64,000 bases of DNA from Tateyamaria omphalii (GTDB lineage: Bacteria > Pseudomonadota > Alphaproteobacteria > Rhodobacterales > Rhodobacteraceae): contig NZ_BMWT01000002.1 of NCBI RefSeq assembly GCF_014651375.1, forward strand, positions 563,477-627,476, in the 5' to 3' direction. The notes below the pieces were generated by a model, which saw only the letters and a program-made list of their open reading frames with translations, searched no databases and was not told the origin of the DNA. The first letter of the stretch is position 1. Every line of letters starts with the position of its first letter. This document shows positions 17,740 through 27,833 of this stretch, in pieces. A program made the translations under genes and the position numbers.

Positions 17740-19659
17740 TCAGCCTGTGGGCTCGGGCTCCATCCCACCATCGCCGGACGGGCCCGACTTTTTCTTCGCC
17801 TTGGGAATAGCCGTCAGGCTGGGCTTCTTGTCCTCAACCGCTGATCCGCCATCCTCATCATCAGGCGCATGTGGTGGCTCACCGTTCATGACGCGTTCGA
17901 TCTCTTCGCCGGTCAGGGTTTCGTATTCCAAGAGACCCTGCGCCAGACGCTCAAACTTCTCTTCATTCTCGGTGATGACCTTCAGTGCCCAGTCGTACCC
18001 ATCCTGAATGAACTTCTGAACTTCCTGCTCCACCAACTCCTTGGTGTTGGCAGAGACCGAGAAACCAGCCGTGTTGCCCTGATAGCCCTGTGCGGCTTCG
18101 GAATAGTCGATGTTGCCGACCTTGTCTGACATGCCCCATTGCAGCACCATCGCACGCGCGAGAGCTGAAGCTTGCTGAATATCGCCCGCCGGACCGTTGG
18201 ACACGGAATCGGGGCCATATTTGTGGATTTCGGCCGCTTTGCCGGCCATTGTCATGGCCAGACGCTGGTGACATTCATCCTTGAACATATTCAGGCGGTC
18301 CATCTCGGGCAGGCTCATCACCATGCCGAGCGCACCACCACGCGGAATGATCGTCGCCTTGTAGACAGGGTCGCACTTGGGCAGCAGGTGCCCGACCAGC
18401 GCGTGCCCAGCCTCGTGATAGGCGGTCATTTCCTTCTGCTCAGGCGTCATGACCATGCTGCGGCGCTCGGGGCCCATCATGACCTTGTCCTTGGCGGATT
18501 CAAAATCGATCATTGTGACGAACCGACGACCCACGCGGGCCGCCATCAAAGCCGCCTCATTCACAAGGTTGGCTAGGTCCGCACCCGAGAACCCGGGCGT
18601 GCCGCGCGCGATGATGCGCAGATCAACATCAGGACCCAGCGGCGTCTTGCGGGCATGTACGCCCAAAATCTTCTCACGGCCCTTGATATCGGGGTTGCCC
18701 ACAGTGACCTGACGGTCAAAACGGCCCGGGCGCAGCAGCGCGGGGTCCAACACGTCCTTACGGTTGGTGGCCGCGATGATGATCACACCTTCGTTGGCTT
18801 CAAATCCGTCCATCTCGACCAGCAGCTGGTTGAGCGTCTGTTCACGCTCGTCATTGCCGCCGCCATAGCCCGCGCCCCGGTGGCGACCCACAGCGTCGAT
18901 CTCGTCGATGAACACGATACAGGGCGCGTTTTTCTTGGCCTGTTCGAACATGTCGCGCACACGGGACGCACCCACACCCACGAACATTTCAACAAAGTCA
19001 GAACCAGAGATGGTGAAGAACGGCACACCCGCCTCACCGGCAACGGCGCGAGCCAACAACGTCTTACCTGTGCCCGGAGGGCCCACCAGCAGCGCACCTT
19101 TGGGGATTTTTCCGCCCAAACGGCTGAACTTCTGCGGGTTGCGTAAGAACTCGACGATCTCGTCCAGTTCGTCCTTGGCCTCGTCAATGCCAGCCACGTC
19201 ATCAAAGGTCACGCGGCCATGCTTTTCGGTCAGCATCTTGGCCTTGGACTTGCCAAAGCCCATGGCCCCGCCTTTGCCGCCACCCTGCATCCGGTTCATG
19301 AAGTAAATCCACACACCGATCAGCAACAGGAAGGGCAAGAGCGACAGGATAAACGTTTGGAACCCGGACTGTTGCTGCGGTTCAACTTGTACAGGCACCT
19401 CGTTTGCGATCAGCAACTCGGTGATCGCCGCATCTTCGGGCTTGATGGTCACGAAGTCATCCGTTCCACGGCGAAAGCGCACCTGCTCGCCATCAAGGGT
19501 CACCTGCGTGACCGATCCGTCTTCGACAGCGGACACAAATTCGGAATAGGTGATCTCACGGCTTTGCAGTGTATTGCCCGACCCGCCAAACAGGTTGAAC
19601 AGCGCGAGGATCAGCAGAAACAGAACAACCCAGAAGGCGATATTACGTGCGTTTCCCAA
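17740..19659 (-). CDS. ftsH: ATP-dependent zinc metalloprotease FtsH
   Basis: Membrane-anchored AAA protease that degrades misfolded membrane proteins and regulators such as sigma-32 and LpxC. The 639-residue protein has two transmembrane helices (about 7-24 and 103-121), Walker A GPPGTGKT (193-200), Walker [10 protein letters not shown] (247-255), the second region of homology around 300-316 and the zinc motif HEAGH (415-419). Translation starts at TTG (19657-19659), with AGGAG about nine bases upstream; no ATG or GTG lies in a better position. It follows tilS by 77 bases, the usual alphaproteobacterial order. Confidence 0.98.
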   Translation of the reverse strand: MGNARNIAFWVVLFLLILALFNLFGGSGNTLQSREITYSEFVSAVEDGSVTQVTLDGEQVRFRRGTDDFVTIKPEDAAITELLIANEVPVQVEPQQQSGFQTFILSLLPFLLLIGVWIYFMNRMQGGGKGGAMGFGKSKAKMLTEKHGRVTFDDVAGIDEAKDELDEIVEFLRNPQKFSRLGGKIPKGALLVGPPGTGKTLLARAVAGEAGVPFFTISGSDFVEMFVGVGASRVRDMFEQAKKNAPCIVFIDEIDAVGRHRGAGYGGGNDEREQTLNQLLVEMDGFEANEGVIIIAATNRKDVLDPALLRPGRFDRQVTVGNPDIKGREKILGVHARKTPLGPDVDLRIIARGTPGFSGADLANLVNEAALMAARVGRRFVTMIDFESAKDKVMMGPERRSMVMTPEQKEMTAYHEAGHALVGHLLPKCDPVYKATIIPRGGALGMVMSLPEMDRLNMFKDECHQRLAMTMAGKAAEIHKYGPDSVSNGPAGDIQQASALARAMVLQWGMSDKVGNIDYSEAAQGYQGNTAGFSVSANTKELVEQEVQKFIQDGYDWALKVITENEEKFERLAQGLLEYETLTGEEIERVMNGEPPHAPDDEDGGSAVEDKKPSLTAIPKAKKKSGPSGDGGMEPEPTG

Positions 19660-19736
19660 GGAAAGTCTCCTGATTACATCGGCACGCGGCCATCGCCCGC
19701 ACCGTTTCCCTTAAGATAGACATGCTGCGCACATGT

Positions 19737-20984
19737 TCAATGCGATAAAAGTGCTGCAAAAAAGGCATCTTTTCCACCGTCCAACTCCGCACTCCACTCA
19801 TCATCGAGCCCAACAAAGGGCGCCGCGACCAGACGGCCCTCATACCAAACCGCCGGAGAGGCGGCCAGTGCAGCGCGCGGAAGGCCAAAATTGCGCCACC
19901 CTTCGATGTTTGCCAGTGCTTCATATCCCAACGGCCTGACCTCAAAATCCGGATCGTCTTCGGGCCCGGCAATCACCCAACGGTCATCCCACATGTCACC
20001 CACTTCAGACACTATGTCCTTGACCGCGTTCAATTCGCGAAACACCCAGATCATCCCGTTTTCTACACAGATGTGGCAGCCATCCAAGGTTGCGGTCCCA
20101 CCACCCCGAACAGCGGAAATGGTGCGCGCCACCGCATCCTTGCGCGGCGGATAAGTGCTGTGAGACGTCCAGCTGAGCGTGTGCAACATGAGCCTGCGCG
20201 CAATTTCCTGCGGCAGCAGTCGAAACTTGGCCAAATCAATGGAGATCACCCCGTGCACGACGTCCGCCATTTCGCGAGCGGCCAGAAAAGTTTGCCAGTC
20301 CAGCGCGTCGCGCGCGCGCGCCATGTGATCCGCCACTTCCACCAGTTTCCCTGTCGTCACACCAAGTGGATTCAGGACGGCCAAGGCCTCGCGCACGCGA
20401 ACGCGTTCAAAATCATGGGATAGGTTGCTAGGGTCGTCACACCAGTTGATCCCTGCGTCCCGCAAAACATCCCGCAACGTCATGCGCTCAATCTCAAGAA
20501 AAGGGCGCACCCAAGTAATGCCGTGACGAATCCGCCTTGGCGCCATGGCACTCAAACCGTCGACACCTGATCCACGGGCCAATCGCATCACGAAGGTTTC
20601 GGCCTGATCATCTGCCGTATGGCCAACTGCAATATGCCCGATACGATTGGCACAGGCCCAGTTTGCAATAAGTTCGTACCGGGCATCCCGAGCAGCAGCC
20701 TGCAAATTGCCCTGGCCATCCCAACCAACCCAGTACTCGACATGGTGCGGCAGGTTCCAACGGATACACAGGTCAGTAACAAGGGCAATCTCGTCTCGGG
20801 CTTCCTCGCGCAAGCCATGATCCACGGTAATCACGTGCAGTTCGACGTCTTTGTCCCGGCAATAAGGGACCAATGCGGCCAATAGCGCGACCGAATCTCC
20901 TCCACCCGACACGGCCACGGCCATACGCTCAGGCGGGTTTGCCCCCATGTGCGCCTCAATGGCAGCGATCAGGGGGGCAATCAT
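19737..20984 (-). CDS. tilS: tRNA(Ile)-lysidine synthetase TilS
   Basis: Modifies C34 of tRNA-Ile2 to lysidine so that the CAU anticodon reads AUA. The 415-residue protein has the PP-loop motif SGGGDS (26-31), the region VGHTADDQAETFVMRLARGSG typical of TilS, and an extended C-terminal half. It is three bases downstream of the cpoB stop and ends 77 bases before ftsH, consistent with an envelope and translation gene block transcribed together. Confidence 0.95.
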   Translation of the reverse strand: MIAPLIAAIEAHMGANPPERMAVAVSGGGDSVALLAALVPYCRDKDVELHVITVDHGLREEARDEIALVTDLCIRWNLPHHVEYWVGWDGQGNLQAAARDARYELIANWACANRIGHIAVGHTADDQAETFVMRLARGSGVDGLSAMAPRRIRHGITWVRPFLEIERMTLRDVLRDAGINWCDDPSNLSHDFERVRVREALAVLNPLGVTTGKLVEVADHMARARDALDWQTFLAAREMADVVHGVISIDLAKFRLLPQEIARRLMLHTLSWTSHSTYPPRKDAVARTISAVRGGGTATLDGCHICVENGMIWVFRELNAVKDIVSEVGDMWDDRWVIAGPEDDPDFEVRPLGYEALANIEGWRNFGLPRAALAASPAVWYEGRLVAAPFVGLDDEWSAELDGGKDAFFAALLSH

Positions 20985-20987
20985 GTT

Positions 20988-21815
20988 TCAGGAACAGCCG
21001 ATATTGCGCATCGCGTTCTGGGCATCGGCAATGACCGCAGCGCCGGGAAAGCGCACTCCAACCTCGGCCAATGTCACGCATGCCTCTTGGGTCTGCCCCA
21101 ACCGGCCCAGTGCCGCACCAAGCTTGAACAACGCTTCAGGGGCCATTGGCCCCTGCGGCGACAGAGTGAACGCGGACAGGAATGCACGCGCACCTTCCCG
21201 CACGTCGCCCAGCCCCTCCAATGCATCACCGCGGCGCAGTTCAGCCTCTATTGCGAGCGGTCCACCCGGGTAGGTCTGATTGAAGGTCGCAAACTGGTCT
21301 GCGGCGGAGCGAAAGTCACCGGAAGCGAGCGCCTCCTGCGCCCGCTCGAAATCTGCTTTTTCCTGTGTTGCCAGTTGTGGCGCATCCGTTGAAGGTTGCT
21401 GGACGACGGGCGCGGTTGCCGTCGGCGCCTCGCCGCCGCCCAGTGTCGGGGTATCACCGAGGGCAGAGATGTCACAGCCCTCTTCCAGCTCACAGAGACG
21501 GAACTCCAGATCGCCAACCCGGTTGGTGCCATCGGTCACAACACTGTTGATGCGAAACTCCAGTTGCTCGGTCTTGTCCGTTAGGCGCCGCAACTCGACC
21601 TCAATGGTGTTGACACGGTCCAATACGGACCCGCCTGCCGCACCGCCGCCCACACCACCGGTTGTGGACAGCTCGCGCTTCAGGCGCTGCACTTCGGTGT
21701 TGAGAACCACCAGTTCCTGCCGGATATCGGCAAGGGTCTGATCCTGCGCCAGCGCCGGGCCTGTCAGGCTGACCGCCAGCGCTATTGTGACAAAATACCG
21801 TTTCACCAAAGACAT
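20988..21815 (-). CDS. cpoB: Tol-Pal coordinator CpoB (YbgF)
   Basis: Periplasmic TPR protein that coordinates the Tol machine with peptidoglycan synthesis at division. The 275-residue protein has a signal peptide (cleavage near ALA-QDQ, residue 23-24), an N-terminal coiled coil with heptad leucines (about 28-95), a Gly/Pro/Ala linker, and a C-terminal TPR domain from about 150 (FERAQEALASGDFRSAADQF). It lies 16 bases after pal in the order expected for tol-pal operons. Confidence 0.93.
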   Translation of the reverse strand: MSLVKRYFVTIALAVSLTGPALAQDQTLADIRQELVVLNTEVQRLKRELSTTGGVGGGAAGGSVLDRVNTIEVELRRLTDKTEQLEFRINSVVTDGTNRVGDLEFRLCELEEGCDISALGDTPTLGGGEAPTATAPVVQQPSTDAPQLATQEKADFERAQEALASGDFRSAADQFATFNQTYPGGPLAIEAELRRGDALEGLGDVREGARAFLSAFTLSPQGPMAPEALFKLGAALGRLGQTQEACVTLAEVGVRFPGAAVIADAQNAMRNIGCS

Positions 21816-21831
21816 TCCCCGTCGTGTTTTT

Positions 21832-22347
21832 CTAGCTCGTCAAGCCGCCCGCAAGCACGGTGACAGCGCGACGGTTCTTGGCGTAGCAGGCTTCCTCGCT
21901 GCATACCTCGATCGGGCGCTCTTTGCCAAAGCTGACGACCTGTAGGCGGCGTGCTTGTACACCCTGGCTGACCAGATAAGCACGGGCCGCATCAGCGCGA
22001 CGCGCACCAAGGGCAAGGTTGTACTCCCGTGTACCCTGCTCGTCCGCGTGCCCTTCGATCACGGCGGTGTAGTCCGCGTTCTGCAACAACCATACGGCTT
22101 GGCCGTCCAACGTTGCACGCCCTTCGGCGGTCAGCGTTGACTGATCCACTGCAAACAGCACACGATCCCCTACGGCCTGCTGGAAATAGGCGGGCGACGC
22201 AGGGTCCGACGCGCTGCCAGGAACCACCCCGCCAGTGTTGGCCGACGGATCGGTTCCATCAGCCCCGCCACCAAATCGGGCGGGATCAGTACATGCGGCC
22301 AGACTCAAGGCCGCACAGATCATCACGATCGAAGATTTCATTTTCAT
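21832..22347 (-). CDS. pal: Peptidoglycan-associated lipoprotein Pal
   Basis: Outer-membrane lipoprotein that binds peptidoglycan and cycles with TolB. From the ATG at 22347 (GAGGC about 8 bases upstream) the lipobox is LAAC (Cys 19). The OmpA-like domain follows, with FAVDQSTLTAEGRATLDGQA and EGHADEQGTREYNLALGARRADA, where the Asp and Arg that bind diaminopimelate are conserved. An alternative ATG at 22341 would shorten it by two residues. The upstream frame extension to 22416 gives no signal peptide. Confidence 0.96.
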   Translation of the reverse strand: MKMKSSIVMICAALSLAACTDPARFGGGADGTDPSANTGGVVPGSASDPASPAYFQQAVGDRVLFAVDQSTLTAEGRATLDGQAVWLLQNADYTAVIEGHADEQGTREYNLALGARRADAARAYLVSQGVQARRLQVVSFGKERPIEVCSEEACYAKNRRAVTVLAGGLTS

Positions 22348-22434
22348 GGCCTGTGCCTCTCTGCTTGTCGCGCCAACTGCTTGGCGTCTTTCCGTTTGTT
22401 TATCACGTTCTTCCAAACAAGAAAACGTGGAGCG

Positions 22435-23751
22435 TCATCTCTGAAGCGGTCCCCAAGACGGATCCGAGCCGCCATCAGGTGTACGCACAGGGCGCAGGTT
22501 CCTACCGCTGATGTCAACCGAATACAGTGTTGATCGCCCGGCCGCCCCTTGGGTTTCGCGCGCAAACATTATGACGCGGCCATTCGGGGACCATGTCGGG
22601 CCTTCATCCAGAAAAGACGCCGTCAGCAATCGTTCTTCACTGCCATCTGTGCGCATGACACCGATATGAAAACGGCCCTTGGATTGCTTGGTAAAGGCGA
22701 TCAAATCCCCGCGAGGCGACCAAACAGGGGTGCCATAGCGCCCCTCGCCAAAGGATATGCGCCGCGCCTCGCCACCACCGGCAGGCATGACATACAGCTG
22801 CTGTGTACCGGACCGGTCGCTTTCAAAAACAATTTGGCTGCCATCCGGGCTGAAACTCGGGGCCGTCTCGATCGCCGGGGTCGATGTCAGGCGCTGCGAT
22901 TGCCCCGATCCGATGTTCATGGACCAGATATCCGTATTGGCCCCTTGGGTCAGCGAATAGACCACCGTTTGCCCATTTGGAGCAAATCGGGGGGCAAAAC
23001 TCATCGTGCCTTGCTGACTTTCCAGCACGCGACGCTGCACGCTCCCAACGTCCAAAACATAGATGCGCGGGAACCCGGTTTCATAGCTGGTGTACAGCAC
23101 GCGATCGCCTGTGGCTGAAAACCGCGGCGCCAGCACAATATCCTCGGACCCGGTAAGGTACTGGATATTCGCGCCGTCATAGTCCATGACAGCCAACCGC
23201 TTGCGGCGGCTGTCCTTAGGGCCCGTTTCGCTGACAAAGACGACACGGCTATCAAAATACCCTGTCTCACCTGTGATACGACTGTAGACCACGTCCGCCA
23301 TCTTGTGCGCGATACGACGCCAGGCGTCGGTCGTGCCCGCCAGTTGCAAGCCTTCACCCAGCTCTGCGCCCGAGAAAACGTCGTACAGCCGGAATTTTAC
23401 CGAAATCTGGTTTCCGTTCACGCTAACCGCACCCGCAACAAGCGCCTGTGCATTGATCGCTTTCCAGTCGGCATATTGCACGGGTGCTGCGAAGCTGCTG
23501 ACCTGACTGATAAAGGCTGAGGACGGGATCTCCCGGAACAGCCCTGTGCCCGTCAGGTCTTCGGCGACGACTCGAGCAATGCGCTGTCCCCAATCGCCAG
23601 TGGCACCGCCTTCGGGCACCAGATCAGGTATCGCAACGGGTAAGGGCTCGATGACACCTTCGGTGATTTCGATCCGTAAGGGACCATTCTGTGCCACGGC
23701 CCAGATCGGGGTAAAACACATCAGGACCAGAAAAAGCGCTCGAACTATCAT
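22435..23751 (-). CDS. tolB: TolB, periplasmic beta-propeller of Tol-Pal
   Basis: Periplasmic six-bladed propeller protein that binds Pal. The 438-residue protein starts at the ATG 23751, which overlaps the tolA stop (ATGA); a longer frame start adds nothing. The signal peptide ends at [12 protein letters not shown]. Blade repeats of the WD/PD40 type recur from about 200: [55 protein letters not shown]. Length agrees with the family. A 87-base gap to pal may hold an internal promoter. Confidence 0.97.
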   Translation of the reverse strand: MIVRALFLVLMCFTPIWAVAQNGPLRIEITEGVIEPLPVAIPDLVPEGGATGDWGQRIARVVAEDLTGTGLFREIPSSAFISQVSSFAAPVQYADWKAINAQALVAGAVSVNGNQISVKFRLYDVFSGAELGEGLQLAGTTDAWRRIAHKMADVVYSRITGETGYFDSRVVFVSETGPKDSRRKRLAVMDYDGANIQYLTGSEDIVLAPRFSATGDRVLYTSYETGFPRIYVLDVGSVQRRVLESQQGTMSFAPRFAPNGQTVVYSLTQGANTDIWSMNIGSGQSQRLTSTPAIETAPSFSPDGSQIVFESDRSGTQQLYVMPAGGGEARRISFGEGRYGTPVWSPRGDLIAFTKQSKGRFHIGVMRTDGSEERLLTASFLDEGPTWSPNGRVIMFARETQGAAGRSTLYSVDISGRNLRPVRTPDGGSDPSWGPLQR

Positions 23752-24857
23752 TTGATACGCATCCTTTCGGGATTGAACGTCATCTCGATTTCCTTCCACT
23801 GCCCGTACTTCTCGGCAGGTAGATCATATCCATCGCGTGTGCAGCGGATAATGGCACGTCGCGCAGCTTCAAAGGCCTGCTGCGCAGCGGCCTGGCTGCC
23901 ACCCGAACTTGAGGCAAGGCGGATCGAAGGGATCACCGGCTTGCCATCCTGTGCCATGTCCACAGTGACAACCACCGTGGTCTGCAATGCCTCGGACGAC
24001 AACGATCCGACATTCCAGCAATTCGACACCGCAACACGCAGCGCGTCCTTTTCTCCAGCAGACAAAGGAGGGCCCTGCGGCACCTCTTGGTCCGCGCCAC
24101 CCAGCGCCTCACGCAAAGCATCGTTGACATCATCTGTTGTATCCGAAGGCTCTGCCGACGGAGTGCTCGGTGTCTCGGGCTCTGGCTCCGGCGCCGGTTC
24201 GGCAGTCTGCACGGGCGGGCTGGGGCGACGCGCCGGGGGGCGCAAGGACCTTGTCGGCGCGCCCGCGGGTTCTTCCGCTTCGGTCACGATTTCGGTTGTC
24301 GCCTCTTCCGGCGCTGTCGAGTCCTGCTCCTCGGCTTGCGTCTCGCCCGTTTCGCTTTCAGTTACGGCATCCTGCTGAACGTCGTCCGGCGTGGCCTCCG
24401 GCTCGGGCGGCGCGACGGGTTCGGGTGCAACCCGCTCAGCGGCGCGCGGAACAGGGCGCGGCGCAACATCCGGCACAACAACAGCCTGATCCTGAGGCGC
24501 CGGCTGCACGGGCGCATCATCAACAACCTCCGGCTCGGGCTCCGGTGCGGGTGACTCAGGGACAACATCGGGTTGCGGTGCGGGGGTTGGTTCGGGCGGT
24601 TCTGCCTCGACAGCTTGATCCGGCACAGGTGTTTCGACGGGGTCAGGTTGTACGTCAGGCTCCACAGGCAAGGCGACGTCAGTTGCGGTATCAGGCGTTG
24701 GTCCGCTGGGCAGTAACGCCTCAAACGCATCCGAGGAAATGACCGAGACCTCGGTGACTTCGAATGGCAACGGCTCTGACTGAAAGGACCCGCCAAACAG
24801 CATCCAGCCGATCAGGCCCGCGTGCCCGATGCCCGATATGACCTGCCCGGTGTTCAA
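23748..24857 (-). CDS. tolA: TolA-like energy transducer with a proline/acid-rich linker
   Basis: TolA spans the periplasm and couples TolQR to TolB-Pal. The 369-residue protein has one N-terminal transmembrane helix (about 5-24), a linker of about 210 residues that is rich in Pro, Glu, Ala and Val (PEP and EPE repeats), and a C-terminal TonB/TolA-type domain from about 255 ([28 protein letters not shown]). The E. coli linker is a long Ala/Lys helix; here it should be extended instead. It is between tolR and tolB, with a four-base overlap to tolB. Confidence 0.93.
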   Translation of the reverse strand: MNTGQVISGIGHAGLIGWMLFGGSFQSEPLPFEVTEVSVISSDAFEALLPSGPTPDTATDVALPVEPDVQPDPVETPVPDQAVEAEPPEPTPAPQPDVVPESPAPEPEPEVVDDAPVQPAPQDQAVVVPDVAPRPVPRAAERVAPEPVAPPEPEATPDDVQQDAVTESETGETQAEEQDSTAPEEATTEIVTEAEEPAGAPTRSLRPPARRPSPPVQTAEPAPEPEPETPSTPSAEPSDTTDDVNDALREALGGADQEVPQGPPLSAGEKDALRVAVSNCWNVGSLSSEALQTTVVVTVDMAQDGKPVIPSIRLASSSGGSQAAAQQAFEAARRAIIRCTRDGYDLPAEKYGQWKEIEMTFNPERMRIK

Positions 24858-24860
24858 GGG

Positions 24861-25331
24861 TTACTCCCCCTCGCCATCCAGCGTCGGGCCGCCAATATCC
24901 GTCACAAGACCGATGTTGGAAAAGCCACCCGCATTGAGGGCCCCCATCACCTGCATGACCTGTTCGTAAGGCACGGCGCCGTCCGCGCGCAGGAACACAC
25001 GGTCGCTGTCACGCTCGGCCGCGATGGCCCGGAGACGACCGACCAGATCGGCGCGCTCAACGGCTGTGGTCTGGATCTGCACCTCGCCTGTGGCGGTCAC
25101 GGTGATCGTCAGTGGTTCTTCCTGATCAGTGGGCAACGCATTGGCCGCCGTCTCAGGCAGGTTCACCGGCACACCCACGGTCAGCAACGGGGCCGCAACC
25201 ATGAAGATGATCAAAAGCACCAGCATCACGTCCACAAAAGGCGTGACGTTGATCTCGGACATCGGACGCGCCCGGCTGCGCTTGCGCCGCCGGGACCCGC
25301 CGCCATCTTTTTGAATGACACCTGCACCCAT
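24861..25331 (-). CDS. tolR: TolR, proton-channel partner of TolQ
   Basis: A 156-residue ExbD/TolR protein: a basic N terminus, one transmembrane helix (about 30-52) with the channel aspartate in PFVDVMLVLLIIFMV, and a periplasmic domain that ends the protein. Members use the proton motive force with TolQ to energise TolA. Spacing to tolA and tolQ is three bases on each side, so expression is tightly coupled. Confidence 0.96.
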   Translation of the reverse strand: MGAGVIQKDGGGSRRRKRSRARPMSEINVTPFVDVMLVLLIIFMVAAPLLTVGVPVNLPETAANALPTDQEEPLTITVTATGEVQIQTTAVERADLVGRLRAIAAERDSDRVFLRADGAVPYEQVMQVMGALNAGGFSNIGLVTDIGGPTLDGEGE

Positions 25332-25334
25332 GGC

Positions 25335-26030
25335 TCAGCCGTCCAACTGGCGGCTCAGGATGGTGGCAAACTCGTCCGAGAACGCCTCGTATCCCGCCAC
25401 GATGCGGTCACTGTCCGCGCTCAGCTTGTTGTAGAAAATCACCGCCGGAATAGCGGCCAACAGGCCCAAACCGGTCGCCAGCAATGCCTCGGCAATACCC
25501 GGGGCGACAACAGCCAGGTTGGTATTCTGTTGCTCCGCAATCTCGATAAACGCGTTCATGATACCGATCACGGTGCCAAACAGACCAATGAACGGCGCGG
25601 AGGAGCCGACAGTCGCCAGCACGGTCAACCCGCCCTGCAAACTCTCAGCCTCTTTCGCAATCGCAACGTCCATGCTGCGATCGATCCGACTGGTGGCCCC
25701 TGCAATCAACCCGCCATCCTCGCGGTGCGAGCGCTGCCATTCGATCATGCCCGAGGCAAAGACCTTTTCCGAGGCCCCATCGGGCTCCGGCCCAATCTTC
25801 TCGAATAGGCCGTCCAACGGCTCACCCGACCAGAACGCGCGATCAAATCGATCCGCTTCAGCCCGTGCACGACGGTAAACCAGCAATTTCTGAATGATGA
25901 TGCCCCACGCCCAGAACGATGCAACGATCAGCACGATCATCACCAATTTCACCGTAAAGGTCGCGCGCAAGAAAAGCCCCCACATCGAGAAATCAACCTC
26001 GTGCGCCAGGGCGAGCGTTTCTGCTTCCAT
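25335..26030 (-). CDS. tolQ: TolQ, proton-channel subunit
   Basis: A 231-residue MotA/TolQ/ExbB protein. Three transmembrane helices can be seen (about 15-38, 130-155 and 170-195); the last two contain APFIGLFGTVIGIMNAF and APGIAEALLATGLGLLAAIPAVIFYN, the signatures of the channel. It starts the coupled tolQRAB set; ybgC is 100 bases upstream. Confidence 0.97.
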   Translation of the reverse strand: MEAETLALAHEVDFSMWGLFLRATFTVKLVMIVLIVASFWAWGIIIQKLLVYRRARAEADRFDRAFWSGEPLDGLFEKIGPEPDGASEKVFASGMIEWQRSHREDGGLIAGATSRIDRSMDVAIAKEAESLQGGLTVLATVGSSAPFIGLFGTVIGIMNAFIEIAEQQNTNLAVVAPGIAEALLATGLGLLAAIPAVIFYNKLSADSDRIVAGYEAFSDEFATILSRQLDG

Positions 26031-26130
26031 ACTGCCTGCTCTTTTGTTTGGCCGCTTGTTCGGCTCTTGTCTGGCGCAAACACTAAGGGAAACCCAAGGG
26101 GAAAGCTATCACTTCGGCGTCAGAACACGC

Positions 26131-26523
26131 CTATTTCGCAAGAATTGCGCGGATTTCCGCGGGCAAACGTACCGGTTTGCCCTCCGTCGTCATGGTGACG
26201 GCGACAACATGCGCACGGAACAGCACCTGCCCGCCCCGCTGCACTTCCTGATCAAAGGTCCACCGCACGGCGCCCGCGGCTTGGTGCGTCGTGACCACTT
26301 CCAACCGATCCCCCATGCGCGCGGGAGAGATGTAATCGGCCTCGACACGCGTGACGACAAACACAATGCCCTTTTCGCGCATCGCGTTCTGATCCAGCCC
26401 CATCTCCTCCACAATGGTCGACCGGGCCCGCTCGATATAGCGCAGGTAATTGGCGTAATAGACGACACCGGCCATATCGGTGTCTTCGTAATAGACGATG
26501 ATGGGAAAGCGGTGCGGGGTCAT
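26131..26523 (-). CDS. ybgC: Tol-Pal-associated acyl-CoA thioesterase YbgC
   Basis: A 130-residue hot-dog thioesterase of the 4-hydroxybenzoyl-CoA type with the signature YYEDTDMAGVVYYANYLRYIERAR, where the aspartate in EDTD is catalytic. It hydrolyses short or acyl-ACP-type thioesters and may link phospholipid synthesis with the Tol system. It is the first gene of the tol-pal operon, as in many proteobacteria. Confidence 0.95.
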   Translation of the reverse strand: MTPHRFPIIVYYEDTDMAGVVYYANYLRYIERARSTIVEEMGLDQNAMREKGIVFVVTRVEADYISPARMGDRLEVVTTHQAAGAVRWTFDQEVQRGGQVLFRAHVVAVTMTTEGKPVRLPAEIRAILAK

Positions 26524-26642
26524 GGGGCCTGCTCAGGTTGGGTATGGCCATAGATACCGACCAGTGAAAGGCGTGCAAGCCCACGCGCCACCTGTTTGCC
26601 TGACAACAAGAACCGCCGACACATCGACCGGATCACCGGTGA

Positions 26643-27275
26643 TCACTCATCGTATAACCGGTTTTCCTCGTTGTTGCGCAAATGTGCATGCATCTCCTCA
26701 TAATCCACATCCAGCTTGCCATGCGCGATCAATGCTTCCGCATAGGTGGGCAGATGCGTTGGTTCCGGATGGGTGTCAGGCTGCCACAGCCCCGAGCGGA
26801 TGATGGACTTTCCGCAATGATAAAAGGCTTCCTCGACACGTGTGAGAATGGCAAAATCCGGAACTCTTCCGTTGATCTCGCAGGCCTGCCGCACGGGCAT
26901 ATCCCGGATCACCTGTGCATGCCCGTTCACCCGCACCACTTCCTTGCGATGCGGCACCAGGAACACAAGACCGATGCGTCCCGTCTCCATAATGTTCTGG
27001 AACCCGTCGTAGCGGTGATTGCCCGGACGGTCGGGAATTGCGAGCGTCTTGTCATCCAGAACCTTCACAAAGCCCGCTGGATCCCCCTTCGGAGAAACAT
27101 CCATGTTTCCCTTCGCATCCACCGTTGCCATCGTCAGAAAGGTGCTGCATTCGATCCACGCGCGAATGTGGCGGTCAATTCTGTCGATGAACTTCGATGT
27201 TTGACTGACATAGGGGCGGCGCATGTCCCGGTACACATCGTCAATCGAGGTGACCACATCCGTGGGTTGGTACAT
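26643..27275 (-). CDS. Pyridoxamine 5'-phosphate oxidase-family protein
   Basis: A 210-residue protein with an FMN-binding split-barrel fold: FLTMATVDAKGNMDVSPKGDPAGFVKVLDDKTLAIPDRPGN (in pieces) is the characteristic strand pattern, followed by NIMETGRIGLVFLVPHRKEVVRVNGHAQV. Many such stand-alone proteins reduce or bind flavin or heme-like substrates; none of the true PdxH substrate residues can be assigned here. It ends 119 bases before the ybgC start and is not obviously part of the tol operon. Confidence 0.8.
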   Translation of the reverse strand: MYQPTDVVTSIDDVYRDMRRPYVSQTSKFIDRIDRHIRAWIECSTFLTMATVDAKGNMDVSPKGDPAGFVKVLDDKTLAIPDRPGNHRYDGFQNIMETGRIGLVFLVPHRKEVVRVNGHAQVIRDMPVRQACEINGRVPDFAILTRVEEAFYHCGKSIIRSGLWQPDTHPEPTHLPTYAEALIAHGKLDVDYEEMHAHLRNNEENRLYDE

Positions 27276-27372
27276 TGCGTGTCTCCTTTGCTGCGGCGCC
27301 TGCAGACGTTGGGAGAATTAGACCTCGTTACGACAAAACCGGTCAACAAAAACACGGCGCGCACCTGTTCAT

Positions 27373-27829
27373 CTACCAATCGGGCTTGCCGTGCTCATCA
27401 GGTATCAATGCCCAGTCTACATGCGCCTTGGTGCGGTACGCCTTCGATTGCAAACACATGCGCTCGGGCACACGACCGTTGATGGTGTTTCAGGTGGCTG
27501 CCTCCTGTACCGGCATATTCTCGGCGTTCGGGACGTGAACACGGGAAACCGGCGCGGTGCCCGGCTCTTCCAGAAACCAGTGATGGCCAAAAAGCTTTGA
27601 ACGCGTTACCGATGTCCAAAAGCAGATCATGATGCAGGTCGAAATCAAAACGTCGGTTCGTGATCAGTTCGCGACTGTTGCGATCAAGGTCATGCACCAA
27701 GAACACACCCGGTGTCAGCCCTCAGGATAACAGGTGTCAGACCGCATGAATCCGATGACGCCGAGACCGTCGTGCACCTCCAATCCACAATCGCGCAGGA
27801 AGGACACATATTTGAAGCACCCAAGCGTT
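27373..27829 (-). pseudogene. Decayed, frame-shifted gene of unrecognised family
   Basis: Minus-strand translation gives four protein-like pieces in different frames: FLRDCGLEVHDGLGVIGFM (within 27723-27829), GVFLVHDLDRNSRELITNRR continuing to NAFK (about 27600-27715), FGHHWFLEEPGTAPVSRVH (about 27496-27590) and TINGRVPERMCLQSKAYR continuing to a stop at 27373 (27373-27486). Read in order they give one plausible C-terminal region, broken by shifts and stops. No start is left; the neighbouring ABC permease gene ends five bases upstream of the first piece. I could not name the family. Confidence 0.5.
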
Positions 27830-27833
27830 CAGG

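Noticed and set aside
24137-24742. Arg/Ala-rich open frame opposite the tolA linker
   Set aside because: It is the complement of the Pro/Glu repeats of TolA, so length and composition follow from the repeat.
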